Of a stretch of DNA of 20,951 nt, positions 1 through 6,895 are shown in pieces. A model generated the notes under the pieces. It did no database searches. It saw nothing but the letters and a program-made list of their open reading frames with translations, and had not been told where the DNA came from. Every line of letters starts with the position of its first letter. Position 1 is the first letter of the stretch. The stretch is taken from the IMG/VR virus record IMGVR_UViG_3300037189_012170, positions 1 through 20,951 of that record; one strand, written 5' to 3'. A program made the position numbers and the translations under genes. This DNA is from a virus.

Positions 1-105
1 CAAGAATACCGAATAAATCAAATGATGTTGATCCTTACCCGATACCTCATTGATGATGAATATTCACAAACATTTAACATAAAAGAAGAAGATGGAAGAA
101 TTTAA
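1..105 (+). CDS. C-terminal end of an unknown protein (5' partial)
   Basis: Frame 1 is open from the first base to a TAA at 103-105 and encodes the last 34 residues of a protein that begins outside the window. The visible tail is mixed and rather acidic, ending in EEDGRI. The next gene starts inside it, overlapping by 14 bases, as in the other compact overlaps of this window. No domain can be recognised from so short a piece, so no function is offered. The open frame could be chance, but the fit to the gene packing favours a real gene end. Confidence 0.5.
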   Translation, partial: QEYRINQMMLILTRYLIDDEYSQTFNIKEEDGRI

Positions 106-325
106 ATCTAAAAAAATCACAACATCAGACGGAACCATTATGTATACGTTTAATGGTAAACTCCATAATTGGGATGGCCCCGCTTTAATCCCTGAAGGAA
201 ATAAGCGTAAACGTGAGTATTACCTAAATGGAATTCAGATGACAGAAAAAGAATGGAAAGAGGCTCTTAAAAGTAGAGAAGGTTTACCTTGGTATAAAGG
301 CTCGGGTGCAAAAGCTAGATTTTGA
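92..325 (+). CDS. Small MORN-like/YwqK-like repeat protein
   Basis: A 77-residue protein with one copy of a motif common in phage and giant-virus proteins: NGKLHNWDGPALIP at about residues 20-34, then a charged turn and YYLNGIQ. It ends in an EKEWKEAL helix, as is usual for this family. The aromatic and glycine spacing resembles a single MORN or YwqK-type beta-hairpin. Such proteins often carry several copies, so this is a minimal one. Their function in phages is unknown to me. The ATG follows a purine-rich AAGAAG stretch and overlaps the preceding reading frame. The stop lies 4 bases before the preferred start of the next gene, so the two are probably co-transcribed. The family resemblance is by eye. 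Confidence 0.65.
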   Translation: MEEFKSKKITTSDGTIMYTFNGKLHNWDGPALIPEGNKRKREYYLNGIQMTEKEWKEALKSREGLPWYKGSGAKARF

Positions 326-329
326 TGTT

Positions 330-782
330 ATGAATCGTATCACACAAGAGGAAGCAAAACAATATATTCCGTGCTCCGAAGATTACTCAAATAATCCCCC
401 TTCGTATTTTACCCTTGAGGAAGACAAAGATGGCTGGGATAAAATAACGTATTACACGGGTAAAAAACGAGGTCTATTTATAGGCCGCGAAGGTGATGAA
501 TGGGTGTATATACTTACAAATCCTGCGATGCCCGGTATGGTTAAAATAGGGTATACTAGATTAGATCCGTTTGAGAGGGCAGCTCAAGTGTCTCGAGGAA
601 CTGGGGTTCCGATGGGTTATGAAGTAGAATGGGCTTATAAATGTTATAAAGGTGAACGTATTGAAAAAGAAGTTCATAAATGTTTTAAGAAAGAAAGAGT
701 GAGCCCTACAAGAGAATTTTTTAGAGTTACATTAGATGAAGCAAAACAAGTAATTGAGCAAATAGGAAAAAAATATGTCTAG
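330..782 (+). CDS. T5orf172/GIY-YIG-type nuclease-like protein
   Basis: The C-terminal two thirds resembles the T5orf172 (MUG113) branch of the GIY-YIG nuclease fold. From the ATG at 330 (150 residues), it shows WVYIL at about 58-62, the second strand VKIGYT at 71-76, an Arg at 83 in FERAAQVS, a candidate catalytic Glu in RIEKEVHKCF (about 111-120), and REFFRV at the end of the fold. The family includes phage proteins presumed to cut DNA, sometimes as selfish homing enzymes. No activity can be shown here. The N-terminal 50 residues match nothing I know. A GTG at 306 would add eight residues and overlap the previous gene by 20 bases. I prefer the ATG at 330, four bases after the upstream stop. 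The end overlaps the next gene by eight bases. Confidence 0.7.
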   Translation: MNRITQEEAKQYIPCSEDYSNNPPSYFTLEEDKDGWDKITYYTGKKRGLFIGREGDEWVYILTNPAMPGMVKIGYTRLDPFERAAQVSRGTGVPMGYEVEWAYKCYKGERIEKEVHKCFKKERVSPTREFFRVTLDEAKQVIEQIGKKYV

Positions 783-1035
783 TAAAAGTTTAAATATGTA
801 TTGTCAAATCATTGATATGGAACTACATGATTTAGAAAATAAAGTTATTGATCTTCAAAATTTAGTAAGTAGCTACTCTGCTATTTTAGAAGAATTGTGG
901 GTGTACCATCCGGCTAATCCTAATTTTATAAATCCTATAAAAGGATATGATGAAATGAAGAAAGTTATTTCTGGGGTTGAAAATCAAATTAATGATTTAG
1001 AATTAAAAATTCAAACGTTAAAATCAACGAATTAA
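775..1035 (+). CDS. Small helical protein of unknown function
   Basis: An 86-residue protein that I do not recognise. Two stretches with heptad-like spacing of leucine, isoleucine and valine (about residues 10-42 and 60-84) flank a short aromatic and proline-containing loop (WVYHPANPNF), which suggests a helical hairpin or antiparallel coiled coil. There is no signal peptide or membrane segment. It starts inside the last codons of the GIY-YIG-like gene (eight-base overlap), so it is probably translated from the same message. AGGA at 763-766 lies at a plausible Shine-Dalgarno distance, but it also encodes part of the upstream protein and may be coincidence. Confidence 0.6.
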   Translation: MSSKSLNMYCQIIDMELHDLENKVIDLQNLVSSYSAILEELWVYHPANPNFINPIKGYDEMKKVISGVENQINDLELKIQTLKSTN

Positions 1036-1076
1036 ACCGTGAATTTTAACTTTAGATAATATATACATATAGAACG

Positions 1077-1514
1077 ATGTCTTTAAATAGTATATTTGCA
1101 CTCTTTGGGTTTCCAAGTGGAGACGATAAAGAAAGAAAAGAATTAGAGGGTGAATTAACTTTGTATAAAGAAACACCACACTTTAAATTGGGAATGTTTC
1201 AAAAACTTATTCTTAATGGAAATCTTTTTAAGGAGCATGTTTTGAAATTTTTTGCTAAATCTGACCCTGAATTAGATACTGAAGGAATAGATAGTGCAGG
1301 TGAATATATGATGTATACGAGAGCGTACTTTTGGATCCAAGATTGTAAAGTTAGAAGTAAATTTTGGAATGAAGCCCTAAAAATGTATTCAAGTGAGGAA
1401 TTTGCCTCGGCATTAAAATTATGTATTCAGTATTTTGAATGTGTAGAAGAATATGAAAAGTGTGCTCACTTGAAAAAAATATATGATTTTGTTGAAAAAA
1501 ACTTGCCTAAGTAA
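1077..1514 (+). CDS. Unknown alpha-helical protein
   Basis: A 145-residue protein without a recognised family. It looks wholly helical, rich in Lys, Glu, Phe and Tyr, with repeated aromatic and hydrophobic patches (MYTRAYFWIQ, CIQYFECVEEYEKC) that recall helical-repeat or TPR-like packing. Four cysteines (three in the C-terminal 35 residues) show no metal-binding spacing. It follows a 41-base A/T-rich gap. That gap contains TAACTTTA at 1047-1054, close to the Bacteroidota -7 element but without a TTG at the right distance, so a promoter is only possible. The gene after it is preceded by a better promoter match, so this gene may end a transcription unit. Confidence 0.6.
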   Translation: MSLNSIFALFGFPSGDDKERKELEGELTLYKETPHFKLGMFQKLILNGNLFKEHVLKFFAKSDPELDTEGIDSAGEYMMYTRAYFWIQDCKVRSKFWNEALKMYSSEEFASALKLCIQYFECVEEYEKCAHLKKIYDFVEKNLPK

Positions 1515-1533
1515 AAGAGAGTTATTACCTTTA
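1503..1533 (+). promoter_or_regulatory. Candidate Bacteroidota-type housekeeping promoter
   Basis: TTG at 1503-1505, a 20-base spacer, then TACCTTTA at 1526-1533. This matches the -33/-7 promoter described for Bacteroides and Flavobacterium (TTG, about 19 bases, TAnnTTTG) except for the last base. It overlaps the end of the preceding gene and would start transcription near 1537-1541, giving a leader of about 60 bases before the small gene at 1600. The same TACCTTTAA string recurs before the primase gene with nearly the same spacing, which strengthens both. Confidence 0.45.
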
Positions 1534-1582
1534 ACTACATTTTCATTTGAAATGTTAAAAATATAAAAAATTATTTTAAAAA

Positions 1583-1598
1583 TAAATAAATAAATAAA
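1583..1598 (+). repeat. (TAAA)4 tandem repeat in the leader of a small gene
   Basis: Four consecutive TAAA units end two bases before the ATG at 1600. The leader is almost free of G and C and has no Shine-Dalgarno sequence. An unstructured A-rich leader is a plausible ribosome entry signal in Bacteroidota, where Shine-Dalgarno pairing is little used. The repeat could also change length by slippage, altering leader length. Its role is inferred. Confidence 0.4.
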
Positions 1599-1599
1599 A

Positions 1600-1767
1600 A
1601 TGAGAAATAAAGAATTATTATTGAGACGCTTGGAGTCTTTAGAAAGTAAATTGAAACGAATGAGAAACGCTCTAAATGAGAGAAATTTAGAAGCAGCTCA
1701 CCAAATTTTACAAGAAGTGTTAGAGTTAAGAGACGACACTCAATCTATTGTAGAACGAGAAGATTAA
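1600..1767 (+). CDS. 55-residue charged helical protein
   Basis: An ATG at 1600 opens a 55-codon frame ending in TAA at 1765-1767. The product is strongly charged and apparently one or two long helices: leucine and charged residues alternate in LLLRRLESLESKLKRMR, followed by QILQEVLELRDD. It has no cysteine, no membrane segment and no known motif. Short coiled-coil proteins of this type are common in T4-like phage accessory regions, but I cannot name a function. It fills what would otherwise be a 271-base gap, lies 18 bases before the HD gene, and is preceded by a candidate promoter and an A-rich leader, so I consider it a real gene. Confidence 0.7.
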   Translation: MRNKELLLRRLESLESKLKRMRNALNERNLEAAHQILQEVLELRDDTQSIVERED

Positions 1768-1785
1768 TTTAAAAATTAAAAAGTT

Positions 1786-2580
1786 ATGAATTTAACCGCC
1801 GAACAAATCCAATCTAATTGGGTTGAATTAATGGATTATATTAATGAATATATTTCCGAACCACGTAAAGAAAAATTATTGGAATTTTATGATCAATATT
1901 CCGAACGTTTAATGTTGATGCCTGCTGCGCATAAAAAAGAATATCATAATGCTTTTCCTGGGGGGTATGTTGAACATGTTTTACGTGTTATTCGATGTGC
2001 ACTCAAGCAAGCTGAGCTGTGGGATAGTGAAGGGGCTGACATGTCTACTTTCACAGTTGAAGAGCTTGTATTTTCTGCTTTGAACCATGATTTAGGTAAA
2101 ATGGGAAGTGAAGAGGAAGAATCATATATCCCTCAAACTGATCAATGGCGTAAAGATAAATTAGGAGAGGATTACATGTTTAATACCAAAGTAGCATTTT
2201 CTTCTGTCCCTGATAGAGGATTATTTATGCTCCAATCACATGGTATCCAGTATACATTTAATGAGATGGTTGCTATCCAAACTCATGATGGTTTATATGA
2301 TGAAGCAAATAAGAAATATCTTCTTAATTTTATGCCAGAACAAAAACCACGTACATCCCTTCCTTTTATTATTCATCAAGCAGATTTAATGGCCGCACGT
2401 ATTGAATTTGAACGTGAATGGTTGCCAAAGTTAAAGGAAGGTAAAAAGTCCGTGGATAACAAAAAAGGAAATTATACATTGGGGAATAAACCAAACTCAT
2501 CAAAGAAAACCTCAACAAAAACTAAAGCGTTAGGTTCATTTAAAAGTGAGGGTTTAAAAAATATATTTGATAACTTATGA
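1786..2580 (+). CDS. HD-domain phosphohydrolase-like protein
   Basis: A 264-residue protein with the metal-binding signature of the HD superfamily: His64 in GGYVEHVLR, His101-Asp102 in ALNHDLGK, His167-Asp168 in THDGLYDE, and Asp200 in IIHQADLMA. The family usually hydrolyses phosphate esters of nucleotides or cyclic nucleotides. The substrate here cannot be read from the sequence. After the domain (from about residue 215) comes a Lys/Ser/Thr-rich, probably disordered linker and a final hydrophobic peptide, LKNIFDNL. The linker and peptide resemble the C-terminal sliding-clamp-binding tails of some T4-like proteins. That is inference. The gene overlaps the next by four bases (ATGA), and the neighbouring late sigma factor places it in a gene-expression or nucleotide-metabolism module. 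Confidence 0.82.
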   Translation: MNLTAEQIQSNWVELMDYINEYISEPRKEKLLEFYDQYSERLMLMPAAHKKEYHNAFPGGYVEHVLRVIRCALKQAELWDSEGADMSTFTVEELVFSALNHDLGKMGSEEEESYIPQTDQWRKDKLGEDYMFNTKVAFSSVPDRGLFMLQSHGIQYTFNEMVAIQTHDGLYDEANKKYLLNFMPEQKPRTSLPFIIHQADLMAARIEFEREWLPKLKEGKKSVDNKKGNYTLGNKPNSSKKTSTKTKALGSFKSEGLKNIFDNL

Positions 2581-2864
2581 CAGCATTAGTAATTACAACT
2601 TGTATTTTAGCAACATTAGTCGTGGTCCTTGGATTCACGACTTATAATCTTCTTAGGAAAAATGAAAAACAAGAAGATATGGTTGCAAGCTATTTAACTT
2701 ATTTAGATCGATTATCTCGTACAATTGAGATTTCGAATAAAAAACTTAAAGAGTTGGATCGTGGAGGTGTATTTGAAAAAGATGATGAAGTTGGGGTTAT
2801 TTTCCAATCCATCCTAAAAATTCAAGAAATTCTAAATGAATTCAACATTATTAAGTCCAACTAA
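2577..2864 (+). CDS. Small single-pass membrane protein
   Basis: A 95-residue protein with one N-terminal hydrophobic segment (about residues 3-24), then a KNEKQED turn and a long helical region that may form a coiled coil. The segment has no obvious signal-peptidase site, so an anchored protein with the C-terminal part in the cytoplasm or at the inner face is likely. Similar small anchored helical proteins occur in T4-like phages. Their role is unknown to me. The start codon overlaps the stop of the HD gene (ATGA) and the gene ends four bases before the preferred start of the late sigma factor, so translational coupling along the three genes is likely. Confidence 0.65.
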   Translation: MTALVITTCILATLVVVLGFTTYNLLRKNEKQEDMVASYLTYLDRLSRTIEISNKKLKELDRGGVFEKDDEVGVIFQSILKIQEILNEFNIIKSN

Positions 2865-2868
2865 AAAG

Positions 2869-3573
2869 ATGGCAAAAAAAGCTCCTAGTAAAAATTATTT
2901 TACTCAAGATACTGAGGATGCTATTGTACTGTATAATTTAACTGAAGATACCGCGGTTAAAAGTCGGATCTATGAAGAGCGCATACATTATGCGTTCTTT
3001 AAGTTAACTCAAAATATTATACATACTTTTAAATTTTACCATACTGAAGTAGAGAATTTAGAGCATTTACAACATGAAATTATTGTATTCTTACTCTCTA
3101 AAATTCACCTATTTAACCCACAAAATGGAGCTAAAGCTTATTCTTATTTTGGTACTATTGTAAAACGATGGTGTATCTTATATAATGATAAAAATTACAA
3201 GAAAAAAATCCAAAAAGTACCTGTTACTGAATTAGAACAAGATGATAAACATTCTTATACTCTAGAACCATCTAACTCAGATGATAAACTTTCTTTGTTT
3301 ATGGATGGATGGGTTGAATTTGTTAGTTTTAATCTTTATGAGATTTTCCCTAAAGAGTATGATACTAAAATTGCAGATGCTGTTTTGGAACTTTTTAGGA
3401 AACGAGATCAAATAGATATTTTTAATAAAAAAGCTCTTTACATTTATATTCATGAAATGGTTCCGGATGCTAAGACTCCTAAAATTACTAAAATAGCAGG
3501 TATTCTTTATGATATATTTAAAAGAAATTATTTGTTTTATTTAGAACAAGGATATACAAATTTTAAACTTTAG
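2869..3573 (+). CDS. 55: Late-transcription RNA polymerase sigma factor, T4 gp55-like
   Basis: The N-terminal half matches the gp55 family of phage sigma factors, which direct host RNA polymerase to late promoters together with the sliding clamp and a co-activator. The visible signature is YFTQDTEDAIVLYN, then a helical region equivalent to sigma region 2 with NPQNGAKAYSYFGTIVKRW at its end, the usual location of -10 recognition. The C-terminal half is helical and less conserved. Length is 234 residues, against about 185 for T4 gp55. An in-frame ATG at 2836 would add 11 residues inside the upstream gene. I prefer the ATG at 2869, four bases after the upstream stop, giving MAKKAPSKNYF. In T4, gene 55 is not next to the baseplate genes; here it immediately precedes them. 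Confidence 0.82.
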   Translation: MAKKAPSKNYFTQDTEDAIVLYNLTEDTAVKSRIYEERIHYAFFKLTQNIIHTFKFYHTEVENLEHLQHEIIVFLLSKIHLFNPQNGAKAYSYFGTIVKRWCILYNDKNYKKKIQKVPVTELEQDDKHSYTLEPSNSDDKLSLFMDGWVEFVSFNLYEIFPKEYDTKIADAVLELFRKRDQIDIFNKKALYIYIHEMVPDAKTPKITKIAGILYDIFKRNYLFYLEQGYTNFKL

Positions 3574-3582
3574 TAATTTTCT

Positions 3583-3591
3583 ATATTTATA
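3583..3591 (+). promoter_or_regulatory. ATATTTATA motif: candidate late promoter 1
   Basis: ATATTTATA lies in the 33-base gap after the late sigma gene, with 15 bases between it and the ATG at 3607. The same nine bases occur in three other gaps before structural genes. It is the reverse complement of the T4 late element TATAAATA plus one T. If it is a -10 box on this strand, the leader would be only about 8 bases. Confidence 0.45.
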
Positions 3592-3606
3592 CCCAAAACT
3601 ACTTAT

Positions 3607-3945
3607 ATGAGTAATTTAGAATCAAATATTTGGGGTAAGAAAAAATTCTCTGATTTACTAAAAGAAATTTACGAAAATTCAAAGAAAAAAGAAATCCAAA
3701 TTAACGCTTTAATAGGCGAATTAAAACCATTAATTAATGATATTGGTGATGCTACTTTAATTGTTCCCTTAATTAAGGAATATATGGAGTTAGGTATTAA
3801 AAATGATGAGCAGTTAATCAAAATGGCTACCATTGCACAACGTGCTATTGCTTCTGGCAAATCAGAAGAAGAAGGATTTGGAATGACTGAAGATGAAAAA
3901 GCACAATTATTATCTGAAGTTAAAAAATTTAACCCTAAAGATTAA
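3607..3945 (+). CDS. Small helical protein opening the baseplate operon
   Basis: A 112-residue, mostly helical protein with no recognised family. Visible features are a basic N-terminal patch (WGKKKF, NSKKKE), hydrophobic helices around residues 32-60 (LIGELKPLINDIGD, LIVPLIKEYME) and an acidic C-terminal tail with EDEKAQLLSEV. There is no signal or membrane segment. It is the first gene after the candidate late promoter and overlaps the spike gene by one base (TAATG), so it is probably expressed with the baseplate. It could be a baseplate assembly factor or a small structural protein, but nothing in the sequence decides this. Confidence 0.6.
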   Translation: MSNLESNIWGKKKFSDLLKEIYENSKKKEIQINALIGELKPLINDIGDATLIVPLIKEYMELGIKNDEQLIKMATIAQRAIASGKSEEEGFGMTEDEKAQLLSEVKKFNPKD

Positions 3946-5234
3946 TGGCTCTTTATAAAACTGGCTTAGCTAATTCTACTAAGGGAACTACTCCCCCACC
4001 CCAACAATCTGGGACCCAGAATCAACTTAATGCATTAAAAAGCCAAGTTGTTGCTGCCAGGGTTATTGATATCATTTTGGATGAAAACCACCCTAAATTT
4101 AATGATGTTGGGCAATGGAATGGAATAGGGGCTATACTTTATGAATTTGTAAACCAATCATTTACAGGTGATAATTCTAATTTTGCTTTGCCTTATGATT
4201 CTCAAATAAAAACATACCCCCTAGTTAATGAATTAGTATTATTGTTTTCATTACCTAACAATCAAATAGGATCTAATACATCCAACACTTCATATTTTTA
4301 TCTTAAACCTTTAGGAGTTTGGAACCATCCACATCATGATGCTTATCCTAATACTTCAAGAAATTTAAATCCTTCACAAGCTCAAGATTATAAATCTAGT
4401 AATAATGGAACTATAAGACAAGTTACTGACGGCTCAACTGAAATTAATTTAAATAGTCCTGTTAATCCTTCACAAAATACCTTTATTGAAAAAACAGATA
4501 TCCATCCTTTAATGCCCTACATGGGAGATGTTTTAATAGAAGGGAGACATGGACAAAGTTTACGCTTTGGAAGCACAGCTAAATCCCAAAGTTCAATAAA
4601 AAATCAATGGTCAACTGCTGGAATGAATGGTGATCCTATTACTATTTTAAGAAATGGTCAACCAAACCAAGTAGATGATAAGGGTTGGATTCCAATTAAT
4701 GAAAGTATTAGAAACGACCTATCTTCCATCTATTTAACTTCAACTCAAAAACTAGAAGATTTTAAGGTAGCTAGTGAATTATATAATTCTTATACAACCC
4801 CTCCAACACCTCCATCACAATTTACTTCTCCACAAGTTGCTCTCAACTCAGATAGAATAGTAATAAATGCTAAAACGGATAGTGTTTTATTAAGCGCTCA
4901 AAAATCAATTGGGATGTCTACTAATGGGAGTGTAAATATAGATGCTACTTCCCATTATATAAGTTCAAATGATGTAAAATTAGGTTCTAAAAATGCTACC
5001 CAACCAGTTTTATTAGGAGATGATACTATTGAATTATTAAAACAGTTAACGGGTGCTATTAAAGATTTAGCTTCTATTTTACAAGTTCAAAGAGATTATC
5101 CTGGAGGAAATCTTGCAACTTCATATAATGCCATAGCAGGAAATGTATTAGAACAAATAAATAATCCTTCTAATGGAATACTAGCTCAATTAAATAATAA
5201 TAGTCTAAAGTCTAAAACAACAAAAGTACAATAA
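3945..5234 (+). CDS. 5: Baseplate hub/central spike protein, gp5-like, without lysozyme domain
   Basis: A 429-residue protein that would form the central spike at the tip of the contractile tail. An N-terminal OB-fold-like region (about 35-125) begins with VVAARVIDIILD. The hallmark GDVLIEGRHGQSLRFGST follows at 194-211. A hydrophobic beta-repeat region (about 300-350, NSDRIVINAKTDSVLLSA) probably forms the trimeric beta-helical needle, and helical residues run from about 356. Phage spikes of this type pierce the outer membrane. T4 gp5 carries a lysozyme domain between the OB-fold and the needle. Residues 210-300 here are too short and lack any lysozyme signature, so cell-wall digestion must reside elsewhere. 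The gene is coupled by TAATG overlaps at both ends. Family-level assignment is firm; the domain limits are approximate. Confidence 0.75.
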   Translation: MALYKTGLANSTKGTTPPPQQSGTQNQLNALKSQVVAARVIDIILDENHPKFNDVGQWNGIGAILYEFVNQSFTGDNSNFALPYDSQIKTYPLVNELVLLFSLPNNQIGSNTSNTSYFYLKPLGVWNHPHHDAYPNTSRNLNPSQAQDYKSSNNGTIRQVTDGSTEINLNSPVNPSQNTFIEKTDIHPLMPYMGDVLIEGRHGQSLRFGSTAKSQSSIKNQWSTAGMNGDPITILRNGQPNQVDDKGWIPINESIRNDLSSIYLTSTQKLEDFKVASELYNSYTTPPTPPSQFTSPQVALNSDRIVINAKTDSVLLSAQKSIGMSTNGSVNIDATSHYISSNDVKLGSKNATQPVLLGDDTIELLKQLTGAIKDLASILQVQRDYPGGNLATSYNAIAGNVLEQINNPSNGILAQLNNNSLKSKTTKVQ

Positions 5235-6547
5235 TGGCTATGGATTCACAAAATACAAGTTCAATTGATGTAGAAATAAATCTAGTAAATCTTTTATCCT
5301 TAGCTGGAATAGAACTCCCTCAAACCCCAACTTCAGGATCTACTCAAGAACTTCCTAAAAAAATAAAACTTGAAAAAATTACAGGAACTGTAGTTGATGC
5401 TATTACTAATGAACCACTCTCAGGAGTTGTAGTCACTAATCCACTTTTAAAAAGAGATACTACTAATAAAAAAGGTGAATTTACTATTAAACACCCAGCT
5501 ATTGCAGGTACTGGATTAGATCCTACTAAATTTCCATTAAATTTTAAATTAAAAAGATATTCTCCATTAACTGTAATTCCATATACTTCTGTAGGAGATA
5601 TTAAAAGTAATTTAGGAATAAACTCTTTAAAACCCGTAGAGTCAAACTTAAAAAAAGAAATTTCAGAATTTTTATCTTTTCCTGATCCTGTTACTGAAAC
5701 ATATGCAACTGCTAATGTTACTTTTGATTTTAGAGTTCAAAAGAAATTAAATACTAGTATAGATGATATAAAAGGTATAGTTATTCCTTTAGTATTAAGT
5801 TTAATAGCAGTATATGGTGTAAGTAAAGTTCAAGAGCTATTAGAAAAATCAAAATTAAATCCTCAAGCGGCATTTGAAGAAATAAAAGATATAATTACGT
5901 GTCCACCTAAAGATCAAATTGATAAATTAATAGCTACTAAAAATAAACTTGTTAATAAAATAAATAATACCTTAAATGTAATTAAAACTACAACAAATGC
6001 TTTAACTATTAGTGAAGGTATTATTTTAACTATAGACACAACATACCAAATCCTTAAAGTTCTCCCCACTCCATCAGCTATTGGAGGTGTAGGTATTCCT
6101 ATATCTGTAATTAATGGTATACAAGATGTTAAAACTTTTTTAAGTAATAATATAGGAAAATTTAAAGCAATTAATACTGCAACTTTAGCTATATTAACTC
6201 TATTAGAATTAGTTTTATCCCAAGTTTTATCACTTTTAACTTTATTAGATTTATTAACTCAATTTTGTTATCCTGGTGTTTCCCAAGATCAAATTTCAAC
6301 AGAATTAACAGCATTAACTCAACAACAATCTAATCAATTATCCCCTGTTGTTACAAATGTAAATGGATTTGAAATGGGTGTTGAAACTGAAGTAACAGAT
6401 AAGCCATTAAAACGTAGAAGAGCTATAGCTAGAAATAAAGGAGGTGTTGTAATGTTACAAGGAGAATGGTCTTTTAGCTCAATTGATCAGATATTAATTG
6501 ATGAACTTGTATTTTATATTCAACAAAATAATTTAAAAGCAGAATAA
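5234..6547 (+). CDS. Baseplate-cluster protein with carboxypeptidase-regulatory-like domain
   Basis: A 437-residue probable virion protein. Residues about 48-118 form a carboxypeptidase-regulatory-like (transthyretin-type) beta sandwich, recognised by ITGTVVDAITNEPLSGVVV and then TNKKGEFTI. The middle is helical with two very hydrophobic stretches: about 180-198 (IVIPLVLSLIAVYGV) and about 313-345, almost all Leu, Ile, Ala and Val. The C-terminus has a basic RRRAIA patch and the motif SFSSIDQILIDELVFYI. The location between the spike and gp25 suggests a baseplate hub or tail-tip component. The hydrophobic helices could be buried in a multimer, act in tape-measure-like packing, or insert into a membrane during infection. 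None of these can be chosen from sequence. It is coupled to the spike gene by a one-base overlap. Confidence 0.65.
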   Translation: MAMDSQNTSSIDVEINLVNLLSLAGIELPQTPTSGSTQELPKKIKLEKITGTVVDAITNEPLSGVVVTNPLLKRDTTNKKGEFTIKHPAIAGTGLDPTKFPLNFKLKRYSPLTVIPYTSVGDIKSNLGINSLKPVESNLKKEISEFLSFPDPVTETYATANVTFDFRVQKKLNTSIDDIKGIVIPLVLSLIAVYGVSKVQELLEKSKLNPQAAFEEIKDIITCPPKDQIDKLIATKNKLVNKINNTLNVIKTTTNALTISEGIILTIDTTYQILKVLPTPSAIGGVGIPISVINGIQDVKTFLSNNIGKFKAINTATLAILTLLELVLSQVLSLLTLLDLLTQFCYPGVSQDQISTELTALTQQQSNQLSPVVTNVNGFEMGVETEVTDKPLKRRRAIARNKGGVVMLQGEWSFSSIDQILIDELVFYIQQNNLKAE

Positions 6548-6551
6548 CCAA

Positions 6552-6560
6552 ATATTTATA
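6552..6560 (+). promoter_or_regulatory. ATATTTATA motif: candidate late promoter 2
   Basis: The motif lies in an 18-base gap, only five bases before the ATG at 6566. As a -10 element it would place the transcription start at or near the A of the ATG, giving a leaderless message. It may instead be an A/T-rich translation-initiation context. Confidence 0.35.
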
Positions 6561-6565
6561 ATTAT

Positions 6566-6895
6566 ATGAAAGCCAACGATTTTAAAAAAATTATTAAAGA
6601 AGCCGTAAGAGAAGCAATTCAAGAAGAATTGAAAGATATTTTATTGGAAGCAGTAAAATCACCAAAACAAATAATTAAAGAATCTTACACACCACCAACA
6701 TCTACACCTTCATACGCTCCACCATCTATTGATTTTAGATCAAAGTATGCTGAAGTTTTAGGTGAAACTGCTATGAGTTTTACTTCACAAGATGCGGTTC
6801 CATTTAGACCACAAGTAAGTGATCCTGTAAATGGTAATTTAGGAACAGGTGAAGTAGGAATGGATCAAATTATGAGTTTATTAAACACTAAATAA
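6566..6895 (+). CDS. Small protein with amphipathic N-terminal helix, baseplate cluster
   Basis: A 109-residue protein. The first 33 residues form a strongly amphipathic charged helix (KIIKEAVREAIQEELKDILL). A Pro/Ser/Thr-rich linker follows at about 42-55 and then a C-terminal part with EVLGETAMSFTSQDAVPF. N-terminal helices of the form K-x-x-x-x-K-x-x-I-K-E-x-V-R are frequent in small phage structural and assembly proteins, where they may bind a partner. I cannot assign this one to a named baseplate gene. It is coupled to gp25 by a one-base TAATG overlap and follows an ATATTTATA motif. A role in baseplate wedge or hub assembly is inferred from position only. Confidence 0.6.
   Translation: MKANDFKKIIKEAVREAIQEELKDILLEAVKSPKQIIKESYTPPTSTPSYAPPSIDFRSKYAEVLGETAMSFTSQDAVPFRPQVSDPVNGNLGTGEVGMDQIMSLLNTK

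Noticed and set aside
1537-1555. Hairpin ACATTT-7-AAATGT as a terminator after the gene ending at 1514
   Set aside because: The stem is only six A/T-rich pairs and is not followed by a clean T run, so it is too weak to call.
3669-3860. Open frames on the - strand (also at 7008-7280, 15056-15241, 15650-15898, 16220-16405, 17585-17869, 20316-20630)
   Set aside because: Each lies fully or almost fully inside a well-supported + strand gene, has no recognisable domain, and reflects low stop-codon density opposite AT-rich coding sequence.
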